DNA of 64,000 nt from Flavobacteriales bacterium (GTDB lineage: Bacteria > Bacteroidota > Bacteroidia > Flavobacteriales > Flavobacteriaceae), in contig JACJYY010000002.1 in the NCBI GenBank assembly GCA_020635875.1, positions 310,001 through 374,000 on the forward strand, written 5' to 3'. Shown here piece after piece: positions 17,042 through 26,152 of the stretch. Positions within the stretch are counted from its first letter, which is position 1. Each line of letters opens with the position of its first letter. The translations under genes and the position numbers were made by a program. Below the pieces are notes generated by a model. The model did no database searches, was not told the DNA's origin, and saw only the letters and a program-made list of their open reading frames with translations.

Positions 17042-19212
17042 TAAGTATAATTATTCCAAAAAGGTTTATTGTATTTAATTTTTTTGAACATATTTTTTTC
17101 CTCCTTAAATTTTAACTTGACAGGCTTATCTATATCAAAATCACTCCAATACGACTCAATATTGGTAATGTATGGAAGCGACTTATCATTTTTATTATCA
17201 ATTACCTCCCCATTAATAGTAATTAAAGAATGTGATAAGAAGTATAATTCATCTATTTTAGTATAATCGGTTTCGATTCTCTCAGAAATAAATTTTCTCT
17301 CTGTATTGTATTTTTCAAAATCACCTTTTAAATTCAAACCATGAATAGGTTCTAATTCTGTATTTAAATAATCCCACCTCTCAATTACTTTTACCACTGC
17401 AAAGTCTTCTTTATTAATATATATTTTACCAGTATAATTACTCAAAAGCACCCTACGAGTATAATTAAAATAGTTTTTTCGAGAAGAAAATGATACAACA
17501 TATACTTCTTTGCCTTTGATTTCCTTAATATCTTCGATAGAAAAATCAAACTTTTGATATTTACGGAGTTTCAAAAAAGCAGCCCGACGTATTGGATTCC
17601 CGTTTAAGCCATAAAACTCTCTCCAATTTTTAGGTTCATAACCATTTTTAATGTTCCATTTGACTTCTTTTAGTTGTTTACTACTTCTTGCCGTTCCAAA
17701 ATACCCATTATCGTACTGATTAGCAATAAATTCCAAATCCAAACAGTTTATGCTGTCTATATTAGTAGATATGTTAGTATACATTGTTGAGTTTAACTTT
17801 ATGTCAGGATAGTTTTTATCTAAAGATTTTATAGCTTTTTTTACTATTTGAGACACCTCTCTTTTACCATAAACAACTACTTCATTTAAAGCTACAGCAC
17901 CTATTAATTCTTCTTTAGTATCATGAGCTTGGGATTTAGGTAATACCACTAGATGATCCACAGGAGAAGTTCTGTGACTTTTTTCATCATAATCATCGAT
18001 ATCAGGTATTACAGTTACATATTTCGGTTTATCCACGTATAAATATCCATCATGTAATAAGTCCAAACGTGAGGGGATAAAAGTTGTAAGACTAAACATT
18101 TTATGCATCTGACTGGTCTTCATTTCAGGTTGATTTGAAGAAATAAACAAATAGGGCTGTTTTTTGTTTTTCACATAAGCTTCAAAAGAAGAAGGAAGTA
18201 ATTGGGGCTTTATGGCTTTACCTTTTATATATACAGAATCAGGTATTTCAAATGCTGCAAGACTATACACTTTGTTTTTCAGAGATTTTTTCACATAAGA
18301 CCCCATAGGAATAAAATCTTTAATAATTGGAGTTGAAACAGATGACATGTCATTGACAAAATGTGCATTGGCGCCCCAACAAATAATTTTCTCTTGAGGG
18401 TGCCTCTTAATATATGCCAACAAGTTATCAGCCATTTGCTGATCCCTATAATTGTAGTTTGCACTTGCCCAAAACGAACCAAACTTTTCTTCCTCATTTG
18501 CGACCAATTCTTCAGCAAAAGATAAAAGGTTTTTTATAATTTGTTTCCAATAGAAATGAGATTCATTTTCTGGTTTTTTCTCAATTGCACTTAATAACCC
18601 AGAAAATTCTCTTTTGTACTTGCTATATGATATTTCTTCATCATCAAATACCCAAGAGGAATTCATGGATTCTATTAAAAGAGATAATTCGTCCTTATCG
18701 ATATTTAAATCAAAATTGTTGCTTTTACAGTATAAATATAAATCATCCACGAGCTCCATTTCCCCGTATACTCCTGTAATCTGGCTATCAAAGCCATACA
18801 ATTTAAGATCTTTTTTGTGAGTCTTATAGAATTCAATAAAACTTTGGAATTCATTTCTTTTTGCCCAAATAGTAAATAGCGATTTAATTAATGCTTTCTT
18901 TGTATCATAACCTTCATTAATCGCTTGTTGTGCTTTCCATACATCAAAGACTCCTGATTCAAAAGCTATAGTTTTAAATCCCATTTCTTGATATAGATAT
19001 TTTACGACTTTTGTCTTCATTTCAAATACATTGCCATCATGATGATCCAATTCTCCTAACATGACTACTTGGACTCCTTTAAGCTCATCCTTTAAAAAAG
19101 ACAAATCATCAACAGTTACATTTTCAGGCAAGGATATTGTTTTGGGGTTGAAATCTTGGGCGTTTGTAGTTAGAGCTAATAACGCTAATAGAGTTGTTAA
19201 TATATTTTTCAT
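17026..19212 (-). CDS. Erythromycin-esterase-fold protein with C-terminal envelope domain, copy 2
   Basis: 728 residues, same signal peptide as copy 1 (MKNILTTLLALLALTTNAQ) and the same two-part plan. The esterase motifs are GELDHHDGN (His57/His58), AFESGVFDVWKAQQ, YRDQQMADNL and WGANAHFVND. The second half begins near GAVALNEVVVYGKR. The protein is probably secreted to the periplasm or outer membrane. The spacer to the next gene is 31 bp, so the three copies probably form one transcript. Outside the shared first 45 residues it differs from copy 1 at roughly half of positions, so the copies probably have different substrates. Confidence 0.75.
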   Translation of the reverse strand: MKNILTTLLALLALTTNAQDFNPKTISLPENVTVDDLSFLKDELKGVQVVMLGELDHHDGNVFEMKTKVVKYLYQEMGFKTIAFESGVFDVWKAQQAINEGYDTKKALIKSLFTIWAKRNEFQSFIEFYKTHKKDLKLYGFDSQITGVYGEMELVDDLYLYCKSNNFDLNIDKDELSLLIESMNSSWVFDDEEISYSKYKREFSGLLSAIEKKPENESHFYWKQIIKNLLSFAEELVANEEEKFGSFWASANYNYRDQQMADNLLAYIKRHPQEKIICWGANAHFVNDMSSVSTPIIKDFIPMGSYVKKSLKNKVYSLAAFEIPDSVYIKGKAIKPQLLPSSFEAYVKNKKQPYLFISSNQPEMKTSQMHKMFSLTTFIPSRLDLLHDGYLYVDKPKYVTVIPDIDDYDEKSHRTSPVDHLVVLPKSQAHDTKEELIGAVALNEVVVYGKREVSQIVKKAIKSLDKNYPDIKLNSTMYTNISTNIDSINCLDLEFIANQYDNGYFGTARSSKQLKEVKWNIKNGYEPKNWREFYGLNGNPIRRAAFLKLRKYQKFDFSIEDIKEIKGKEVYVVSFSSRKNYFNYTRRVLLSNYTGKIYINKEDFAVVKVIERWDYLNTELEPIHGLNLKGDFEKYNTERKFISERIETDYTKIDELYFLSHSLITINGEVIDNKNDKSLPYITNIESYWSDFDIDKPVKLKFKEEKNMFKKIKYNKPFWNNYTYPNKE

Positions 19213-19259
19213 GGAAGGGAGTTATAATTATTCTTAATTGGAGTTATTCTTTATTTGGA
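19132..19259. repeat. 128-bp identical block, copy 2
   Basis: Counterpart of 16914-17041, spanning the start of copy 2, the spacer and the last codons of copy 3. Identity over non-coding spacer and coding start together argues for recent unequal crossing-over or gene conversion rather than protein-level constraint. Confidence 0.9.
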
Positions 19260-21439
19260 CAAGTATAATTATTCCAAAAGGACTCATTGTATTTAATGTC
19301 ATGTAAGAACAACTTCTCCTCTTTAAATTTAATTTTAATCGGGTTAATCGTGTTAAAGTTAGACCATGAAACATCCAACCTTGTAGTAAAAGGAAGTGAT
19401 TCACTCTTTTCAATATCAATAACTTCACCTGCTATATCTATCAGCGTACTTGACAAATAATATATCCTTCCATTTTTTTTAAAATCAGTCTCTATTCTTT
19501 CGTGAGAATACTCTTTCGAACTGTAACGAGAATATGGCCTTTTTAGATTTAAACTTATCTCTTGACGCTCTGTTAATTTTTTGACCTTCCAATCTTCAAT
19601 AACCTTTACTAAAGCAAAATCATCTTTATTGATATATAATACTCCCGTATAATCACTGAAATACATCCTTCTGGTGTAAGTTAAATGATCTCGAGGAGAT
19701 GAAAAGGATATCACAAACACTTCTTTACCATTATATTGTTTTACTTCTTCTAAAACAAAATCAAATTTTTTAAATTTTCGTGGATTCAAAAAATTAGCAT
19801 ATCGAATTGGGTTATGCCTCATCAACCCATAGAATTCCCATAAATTATTTGGCTCGTATACACCTCTCATATTCCATTGAACTTCTTTCAACTCCTTCAT
19901 ACTCCTAACCGCCCCAAAATACCCTTTCTCATATTGATTAGCAATAAAATCAACATCAAGGCATTTTTTATGATTTATCGTTGCTGTTATATTGGCTTCT
20001 ACTTTACTGTAAATTTTGTTATGTGGATAGTTACGCTTTAAACTATCAATTACTCTTTTAACCAATTGACGAGTTGCTCTTTTTCCGTAAACAACTACTT
20101 CTTCCAAAACAACCGCCCCAATAGGTTTTTCATGCTCCAAATCATTTTTTGAATGTCTGCTTTTAGAAGGAATTACTACTAAATTATTTTTTAATTGTGA
20201 ATCATCAAGATCATAATCATTTTCATCAAAATCTATATTTGTTGATTTTTTGACTTCATCTAAATAAACATAACCATCATATAACAAATCTAAACGGGAT
20301 GGAACAAAGCTAATTACGCTAAAAAAACGATTAGATTTCATCTTCCTCATTTCAGGTTGGTTTGAAGAAACAAACAAATTGCTAACACCCTTATTCTTCA
20401 AATAATATTCAAAAGAACCTTTTTCAATCGGCGTTTCGAGTGTTTCACTTTTATAAGTCCATGAATCAGCAGCATTTATTACAGTTAAACTATAGGCTTT
20501 TTCTTTCAATGCATTTTTGATATATTGTCCCATTGGCACATAGTCTTTTAATATTGGTGTATTTATAGAAGACATATCATTTACAAAATGTACACTTGCA
20601 CCCCAACAAATTATTTTTTCATTTGGATATCTTCTAACATACGCCAAAAGATTTTCTGCCATCTGTTTATCCCGATAATTATAATTTGCACTCGCATAAA
20701 ATAATCCAAAATTCTCTTTTTCTTGAGCATTGCACTCTTCTGCAATTACCAAAATACTTTTTATTACTTGTCCCCAATAAAAATGAGTTTCTTCATCTGA
20801 CCTTTTTTGAATTTGAGATAACAAAACATTCAATTCTTTAGTATATTGATTGTAGGCAATATCCTCATCGTCATAAATCCAAGACTTATTCATAGTTTCT
20901 ATCAAAAGTGATAAATCGTTTTGATTTAATTTTAAGCTATAGTCATACTTTTTACAGAATTCGTACAAACCATCTATCAAGCCTTTATTTCCGTAAACAC
21001 CTGTAATCTGACTATCAAAACCGTATAGTTTTAAATCTGTTTTATTAGAATCGAAATAATTAATAAAACTTTGAAATTCTTTTTTCCCAGCCCAAATACC
21101 AAATAAAGACTTCAAAAAAGCTTTCTGGGCATCTTCACCTTTATTGATTTCTTGTTGTGCTTTCCATACATCATAGACACCAGATTCAAAAGCTATTGTT
21201 TTAAACCCCATGTATTGGTGTAAATATTTTACGACTTTTGTCTTCATTTCAAACACATTGCCATCATGATGATCCAATTCTCCTAACATGACTACTTGAA
21301 CATCTTTAAGTTCATCCTTTAAAAAAGACAAATCTTCAACAGTTACATTTTCGGGCAAGGATATTGTTTTTGGGTTGAAATCTTGGGCGTTTGATATTAA
21401 ACTAAAAAGAAGTAGTAAAACTCTTATAACAGTATTCAT
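19244..21439 (-). CDS. Erythromycin-esterase-fold protein with C-terminal envelope domain, copy 3
   Basis: 731 residues from the ATG at 21437-21439 (MNTVIRVLLLLFSLISNAQ is a good signal peptide). A longer frame to 21472 adds 11 residues before the signal peptide and is less likely. Motifs are as in copy 2: GELDHHDGN, AFESGVYDVW, YRDKQMAENL and WGASVHFVND. The C-terminal part starts near GAVVLEEVVVYGKR. The residues after the signal peptide (DFNPKTISLPENV) match the other copies, although the signal peptide differs. It is the first gene in transcription order; the divergent nitroreductase starts 126 bases away. Confidence 0.75.
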   Translation of the reverse strand: MNTVIRVLLLLFSLISNAQDFNPKTISLPENVTVEDLSFLKDELKDVQVVMLGELDHHDGNVFEMKTKVVKYLHQYMGFKTIAFESGVYDVWKAQQEINKGEDAQKAFLKSLFGIWAGKKEFQSFINYFDSNKTDLKLYGFDSQITGVYGNKGLIDGLYEFCKKYDYSLKLNQNDLSLLIETMNKSWIYDDEDIAYNQYTKELNVLLSQIQKRSDEETHFYWGQVIKSILVIAEECNAQEKENFGLFYASANYNYRDKQMAENLLAYVRRYPNEKIICWGASVHFVNDMSSINTPILKDYVPMGQYIKNALKEKAYSLTVINAADSWTYKSETLETPIEKGSFEYYLKNKGVSNLFVSSNQPEMRKMKSNRFFSVISFVPSRLDLLYDGYVYLDEVKKSTNIDFDENDYDLDDSQLKNNLVVIPSKSRHSKNDLEHEKPIGAVVLEEVVVYGKRATRQLVKRVIDSLKRNYPHNKIYSKVEANITATINHKKCLDVDFIANQYEKGYFGAVRSMKELKEVQWNMRGVYEPNNLWEFYGLMRHNPIRYANFLNPRKFKKFDFVLEEVKQYNGKEVFVISFSSPRDHLTYTRRMYFSDYTGVLYINKDDFALVKVIEDWKVKKLTERQEISLNLKRPYSRYSSKEYSHERIETDFKKNGRIYYLSSTLIDIAGEVIDIEKSESLPFTTRLDVSWSNFNTINPIKIKFKEEKLFLHDIKYNESFWNNYTCPNKE

Positions 21440-21564
21440 AGAAAGGATTTTGTAGTCAATTATTAAAACCAAGCGAATTTACTCAATTAAGAAGTACAGC
21501 CCCCCTCCTCCGCGATAAAATTTGCTTCAATTTTTGTTTCTTTACTATTCAAACATATAGATAC

Positions 21565-22230
21565 ATGAATATCGACCACATCATAATAAAACGAAAAACT
21601 CAAAAGGTATTAGCTGATGAAGTTTGGCCGATATCAACAGACCAAATTGAGTTACACAAAACATTAGATGACTTATTAGATTTGGCAGCTCATGCTCCCT
21701 ACCATAAAAAATGTGACCCACATCACACAGAAGGAGAATTAAACTCCTGTGTACCCTGGCGGTTCTATGTTTTAGACACCGTAAATTGTAGAGCCTTGTT
21801 AGATTACATTAACAATGAAGATATAAAAGCGGGTAAAGTAATCAACATGCTTTCCGCAGCGGATGCTCTTGTAATGGTTACCTGGCTACCTGATGCTTCT
21901 GAAATAACTTTTGAAGAAGAATGCAATGTTCTTTTTGAGGGTAATATGAAAAACATGGAGCATATCGCTGGAGCATCGGCGGCTATACAAAATGTATTAT
22001 TGGGAGCTACAGCACGAGACATTCCTAATTACTGGTCTTCTGCGGGAGTATTACGTTTAGAACCTTTACGCAGCTATATCGGGATTCCATTATCTGAAAT
22101 AGTCCTCGGCGCCTTGTTTTTGTTCCCTAAAGACTCAGAAGAAAGAGACGTGTTTATCAAAGAAGGGCAAATGCGAAATCAAGGAAAAGAAAAAGAGACT
22201 TGGTCGAAATGGATTAACTTGTTAAAATAA
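21565..22230 (+). CDS. Nitroreductase family protein
   Basis: 221 residues. The N-terminal IIKRKTQKVLAD corresponds to the IxxRRSxR flavin-phosphate site of the family, and the C-terminal glycine region SEIVLGALFLFP fits FMN-dependent NAD(P)H nitroreductases. ATARDIPNYW is in the place of the usual AxxxGLG loop. It likely reduces quinone- or nitro-type compounds in the cytoplasm. It is followed by a small lipoprotein-like gene after one base, so the three rightward genes to 23253 may be one unit. Confidence 0.75.
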   Translation: MNIDHIIIKRKTQKVLADEVWPISTDQIELHKTLDDLLDLAAHAPYHKKCDPHHTEGELNSCVPWRFYVLDTVNCRALLDYINNEDIKAGKVINMLSAADALVMVTWLPDASEITFEEECNVLFEGNMKNMEHIAGASAAIQNVLLGATARDIPNYWSSAGVLRLEPLRSYIGIPLSEIVLGALFLFPKDSEERDVFIKEGQMRNQGKEKETWSKWINLLK

Positions 22231-22231
22231 C

Positions 22232-22807
22232 ATGAAACTACTAAATCTATTAATTATCCTAATTGGTCTATCTTGTTATTCCACTCCTCAACAACCTGAC
22301 CTTCTAATATATAACGGAAAAACTTATCCTCTACACGAATATCTGCTAGAAGATTATTTTAAAAAGCGTCCTGAAAATAGACCACAAGGAGACATGAGAT
22401 CCACAGCTCTTTGGAGAGGATATGTTGCCGTTTTCAAAATAGAAGATAAAACAATTAAACTCGTTGAACTAAATGTTGACAAATTCGATATTTCCACTGA
22501 AATACCTTATGATACAAAAAGCGTTAACATAGTAACAGAATTCGATAGTAAATTCAAAAATGAATACACAAAACACTTAAATAAACTAATTATCTTGCCA
22601 ATAGGAGAACCTTCGGAATACAAAAAAGGGGCTGGAATAATATTTAACAGCTATTCTATTCTGAACATCGTGAACTCGAATATTCAAGAAGAATTTACTT
22701 TCCCATTTAAAACGTATGAAAAACTAATTGGTCAAAAATATTATGCTTTTATTAAAGAAGAAGAATTACTGACAGTACTGAATAAATTAAAAGAGCGACA
22801 AAAATGA
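22232..22807 (+). CDS. Uncharacterised lipoprotein-like protein
   Basis: 191 residues with an N-terminal hydrophobic segment ending LIGLSC, a possible lipobox (Cys15). The remainder is charged, with YNGKTYPLHEYLLEDYFKKR early and KNEYTKHLNKLIILPIGEP later; no family was recognised. It starts 1 base after the nitroreductase and overlaps the next gene by 4 bases (ATGA), so the pair 22232/22804 is translationally coupled and probably co-functions at the cell envelope. Confidence 0.6.
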   Translation: MKLLNLLIILIGLSCYSTPQQPDLLIYNGKTYPLHEYLLEDYFKKRPENRPQGDMRSTALWRGYVAVFKIEDKTIKLVELNVDKFDISTEIPYDTKSVNIVTEFDSKFKNEYTKHLNKLIILPIGEPSEYKKGAGIIFNSYSILNIVNSNIQEEFTFPFKTYEKLIGQKYYAFIKEEELLTVLNKLKERQK

Positions 22808-23253
22808 AAATATTCAAGCTATTTTTCATAATACTGCCAATGATAATAATCGTTGACTTTGCTCTTCCTGGGACAGCCTATTCCCTACCTGTTCAAAATA
22901 AAAAAGCACGACATCAATCCTATTATAACGCAGGAGGCAATTCCCATACTTCTTATGGTATTCAGACAACAAAGCATAGTTTTGTGGTATCAGAAAGTTT
23001 TAATAAAAAAGTGGATGAACAGTCTATAATTGACTACACGGTCTCTCCTATTTTCAAAGAAGTGAATCGTTATCAAATCAAAGGTGATTCAGATTCAGAA
23101 ATCTACTCTTTACGATGGTTTACTGGATTGCTACTCCCTCTATTTGCACTTGGTGTTTTTGTTTACAACATCATAACAAACACTCAAAATGTGGCTGTTA
23201 CGAGTATCACAACGGTACTCCTCTTTGGCGATTTGATTTACCTATTGATTTAG
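22804..23253 (+). CDS. Uncharacterised secreted/membrane protein
   Basis: 149 residues. A hydrophobic N-terminus (MKIFKLFFIILPMIIIVDF) looks like a signal or anchor, and two membrane segments follow near the C-terminus (about 105-122 and 130-149). The middle, with YYNAGGNSHTSYGIQTTKHS, is soluble and would sit outside the cytoplasmic membrane. No family recognised. Coupled by ATGA to the preceding lipoprotein-like gene. Confidence 0.55.
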   Translation: MKIFKLFFIILPMIIIVDFALPGTAYSLPVQNKKARHQSYYNAGGNSHTSYGIQTTKHSFVVSESFNKKVDEQSIIDYTVSPIFKEVNRYQIKGDSDSEIYSLRWFTGLLLPLFALGVFVYNIITNTQNVAVTSITTVLLFGDLIYLLI

Positions 23254-23284
23254 TGTTTCTCTCCCTTCGTTTGACTAAAAATTG

Positions 23285-23292
23285 TACATTTG
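23285..23292 (+). promoter_or_regulatory. Putative promoter -7 box for argF'BEH
   Basis: TACATTTG fits TANNTTTG and lies 56 bases before argF'. A TTTGAC lies 15 bases upstream of it, closer than the usual -33 spacing of about 20. This box would give the second half of the split arginine operon its own transcription. Confidence 0.45.
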
Positions 23293-23347
23293 TGGGGACT
23301 ATTTCGTTCCTGCAACAGGAACAAGATGAACTTGTAATTGCAATTAA

Positions 23348-24304
23348 ATGAAGAATTATTTGAACTTGGATGATATCCAAGATGTGGCTCAAATCGTAGC
23401 AGAGGCAATCGCTTTAAAAAAAGACCCTTTTCAGGCAGAAGAATTAGGTAAACGAAAAACCATCGGTTTATTGTTTTTCAATCCTAGTTTACGTACTCGT
23501 TTGAGTACTCAAAAAGCTGCGCTCAACCTAGGAATGAATGTAATCGTAGTCAATTTTACGGGAGAAGCATGGTCTATCGAATTAGAAGACGGATCAGTAA
23601 TGAATGGTGGCTCTTCGGAACACATTAAAGAAGCTGCTGCTGTTATTTCGCAATACTGTGACATCATTGCCGTAAGAGCCTTCCCTACGTTGACAAACAA
23701 AGAACAAGACGAAGAGGAAAAAGTGTTGAATAGTTTCAAAAAATATGCTTCGGTGCCAATTGTTAATATGGAGAGCGCGACTGGACATCCTTTACAAGCT
23801 CTGGCAGATGCTATTACTATCGAAGAGAATAGACCCGCACATAAGCCAAAAGTGGTATTGACATGGGCACCTCATCCAAAGGCTTTACCTCACGCAGTTC
23901 CTAATTCATTTGCAGACATGATGCAACGGATAGACGTTGATTTTGTAATTACGCATCCCAAAGGATATGAATTAAACCCTGCCATTACGAAAGATGTCAC
24001 TATCGAATACAACCAAGACGAAGCACTAAAAAATGCCGATTTCGTATATACCAAAAACTGGAGCTCCTACAACAACTATGGACAAATCATAAATCCAGGT
24101 CAAAATGACGATTGGACTATTACATCCGCAAAAATGTCACTCACAAATAACGGTAAATTCATGCATTGTTTACCTGTAAGACGTAATGTTGTGGTGGCGG
24201 ATTCGGTATTGGATTCGGATGATTCGTTGACTATCGAACAAGCCAACAATAGAACATACGCCGCACAAATTGTGCTTAAAAAGATTTTAGAAAATGGCAA
24301 ATAA
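23348..24304 (+). CDS. argF': N-acylornithine carbamoyltransferase (acetyl/succinyl branch)
   Basis: 318 residues. Carbamoyl-phosphate binding residues are in FFNPSLRTRLSTQ (45-55), and MHCLPVRRN marks the acylornithine branch rather than ordinary ArgF. Overall similarity is to the Bacteroides N-succinylornithine enzyme. In that family residue 90 discriminates acyl groups: Pro in the succinyl enzyme and Glu (position 92) in the Xanthomonas acetyl enzyme. Here the aligned residue is Ser90 in GGSSEHIKEA, which is neither. The enzyme makes N-acylcitrulline, later deacylated by ArgE. It overlaps argB by 11 bases. Confidence 0.93.
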   Translation: MKNYLNLDDIQDVAQIVAEAIALKKDPFQAEELGKRKTIGLLFFNPSLRTRLSTQKAALNLGMNVIVVNFTGEAWSIELEDGSVMNGGSSEHIKEAAAVISQYCDIIAVRAFPTLTNKEQDEEEKVLNSFKKYASVPIVNMESATGHPLQALADAITIEENRPAHKPKVVLTWAPHPKALPHAVPNSFADMMQRIDVDFVITHPKGYELNPAITKDVTIEYNQDEALKNADFVYTKNWSSYNNYGQIINPGQNDDWTITSAKMSLTNNGKFMHCLPVRRNVVVADSVLDSDDSLTIEQANNRTYAAQIVLKKILENGK

Positions 24305-25076
24305 ACAAGTATCCATCGTAAAAATCGGAGGAAACGTTATTGAAAACGAGACAGCACTAGCTGCTTTTTTATCTGATTTTTCTAAAATGGTAGGGCCAAA
24401 AATCTTGGTTCACGGAGGCGGTAAAAAAGCCACTAAACTATCCGAAACCTTAGGTATCCCAACTCAAATGGTTGAAGGTCGAAGAATCACAAGCAAGGAG
24501 ACCGTAGATGTAATTACCATGGTTTATGGAGGTTTGATAAACAAAAATATAGTCGCGCAATTGCAAGCCAATGGATGTAACGCTATAGGTTTGAGCGGAG
24601 CTGACGGCAATGCAATTCTATCCGAGAAACGACCAGTGACTACTATTGACTATGGTTATGTGGGTGATGTCAAAAAAGTTAATGATGAGTTATTGACTGT
24701 ATTATTAAACAATGGTATTACACCTGTGTTTTGCGCCATCACTCATGATAAAAACGGACAATTGTTAAACACGAATGCAGACACTATTGCCTCAGAAATT
24801 GCTATTGGCATTAGCGAAAACTTTGACACAGCCTTATATTATTGTTTCGAAAAAAAGGGTGTTTTACGTGACGTAAATGATGATAATTCTGTAGTAACTG
24901 ACATCAATTCAGAAACCTACAAAGATTTATTAGCCAACAACATCATAGCCGACGGGATGCTTCCAAAAATGAAAAACTGTTTTCATGCATTGGAACACAA
25001 AGTAGGTAAAGTCTGTATTGGAAGCCCACAAATGATTCAACAAGGAAACACCTTATTTACCACGTTAACCCTATAG
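24294..25076 (+). CDS. argB: N-acylglutamate kinase
   Basis: 260 residues. VKIGGNVIE near the N-terminus and VHGGGKKATKLSE bind ATP and substrate, and GLSGADGNAI and NINADTIA-like NTNADTIASEIA are kinase motifs. It phosphorylates N-acylglutamate. The short form without the N-terminal arginine-sensing helix suggests weak or no feedback inhibition by arginine. It starts inside the last codons of argF' and ends 2 bases before argE. Confidence 0.93.
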   Translation: MANKQVSIVKIGGNVIENETALAAFLSDFSKMVGPKILVHGGGKKATKLSETLGIPTQMVEGRRITSKETVDVITMVYGGLINKNIVAQLQANGCNAIGLSGADGNAILSEKRPVTTIDYGYVGDVKKVNDELLTVLLNNGITPVFCAITHDKNGQLLNTNADTIASEIAIGISENFDTALYYCFEKKGVLRDVNDDNSVVTDINSETYKDLLANNIIADGMLPKMKNCFHALEHKVGKVCIGSPQMIQQGNTLFTTLTL

Positions 25077-25078
25077 TT

Positions 25079-26143
25079 ATGAGCCTACACAGTGATTTGA
25101 AAAAAGCAGCTATTGCTTTACTACAGGACTTAATTCGTACACAATCATTTTCGACTGAAGAGGATTTGACTGCGGCATTAATCGAAAAGTGGTTGACAGG
25201 ATATACTATACCTTTTAAGAGACAAGGCAATAATATCTATGCTTTTAATAAGCATTTTGACCCATCAAAACCCAATCTGTTATTAAACTCGCATCACGAT
25301 ACCGTAAAACCCAACTCTAATTACACCAGAGATCCATTTGACGCCAGTATCGAAGACGGAAAATTATACGGATTAGGAAGCAATGACGCTGGAGGATGTT
25401 TGGTTTCGTTATTGGCTACTTTTGTGTATTTCTATGATAGAGAATTAGCCAACTACAACCTGGTGATTGCTGCTACAGCAGAAGAAGAAATTTCAGGCCC
25501 TAATGGGTTAAATAGTTTATTAGAGACCCTGCCAGAAATTGAAGTGGCCATTGTAGGCGAACCGACTAAAATGGATTTGGCTATAGCCGAAAAAGGCTTA
25601 TTGGTTTTTGACGCAACTGTAAATGGAACCGCCAGTCATGCGGCACATCCTAATGACGACAATCCCATATACAAAGCCATTGAAACCTTAGAATTTTTCA
25701 GAGATTTTAAATTTGAAAAAGTATCTGAAACGTTAGGAGAGGTAAAATTGACCGTAACGCAAATCAACGCAGGCAAACAGCACAACGTTGTACCAGGATC
25801 AACTGAATTGGTGATTGATTGTCGTGTTAACGATAAATACACCAATGCCGAAATCGTTAAAATCTTAAAAGAAAAAGCTCCTTGTGAATTAAAACCAAGG
25901 AGTACGCGATTAAACTCATCCTCTATTTCGATTAACCACCCGTTAGTACAAGCGGGTATTGCTTTAGGCAAAGACACGTACGGATCTCCAACCGTTTCTG
26001 ACCAATCCGTTTTGAGTTGTCAGTCCTTAAAAATGGGCCCTGGTGACTCCTTGCGCTCACATTCAGCAGACGAATTTATTTATGTGAACGAGATTGAAGA
26101 AGGAATTGAAACCTACATTGAATTATTAAGTAAAGTATTATAA
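25079..26143 (+). CDS. argE: N-acylcitrulline/acylornithine deacylase (M20 family)
   Basis: 354 residues. Metal ligands of the M20 family are visible: H72 and D74 in SHHDTV, D103 in SNDAGG, and EEE at 135-137 with the general base. In the Bacteroidota pathway this enzyme removes the acyl group from N-acylcitrulline, giving citrulline for ArgG. It lies between argB (2-base gap) and argH (9-base gap). Confidence 0.9.
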   Translation: MSLHSDLKKAAIALLQDLIRTQSFSTEEDLTAALIEKWLTGYTIPFKRQGNNIYAFNKHFDPSKPNLLLNSHHDTVKPNSNYTRDPFDASIEDGKLYGLGSNDAGGCLVSLLATFVYFYDRELANYNLVIAATAEEEISGPNGLNSLLETLPEIEVAIVGEPTKMDLAIAEKGLLVFDATVNGTASHAAHPNDDNPIYKAIETLEFFRDFKFEKVSETLGEVKLTVTQINAGKQHNVVPGSTELVIDCRVNDKYTNAEIVKILKEKAPCELKPRSTRLNSSSISINHPLVQAGIALGKDTYGSPTVSDQSVLSCQSLKMGPGDSLRSHSADEFIYVNEIEEGIETYIELLSKVL

Positions 26144-26152
26144 AAAAGACCT

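Noticed and set aside
14793..21439. Macrolide resistance cluster
   Set aside because: Ere-fold membership does not prove macrolide esterase activity; these are secreted two-domain proteins in an environmental-type genome with no other resistance genes nearby.
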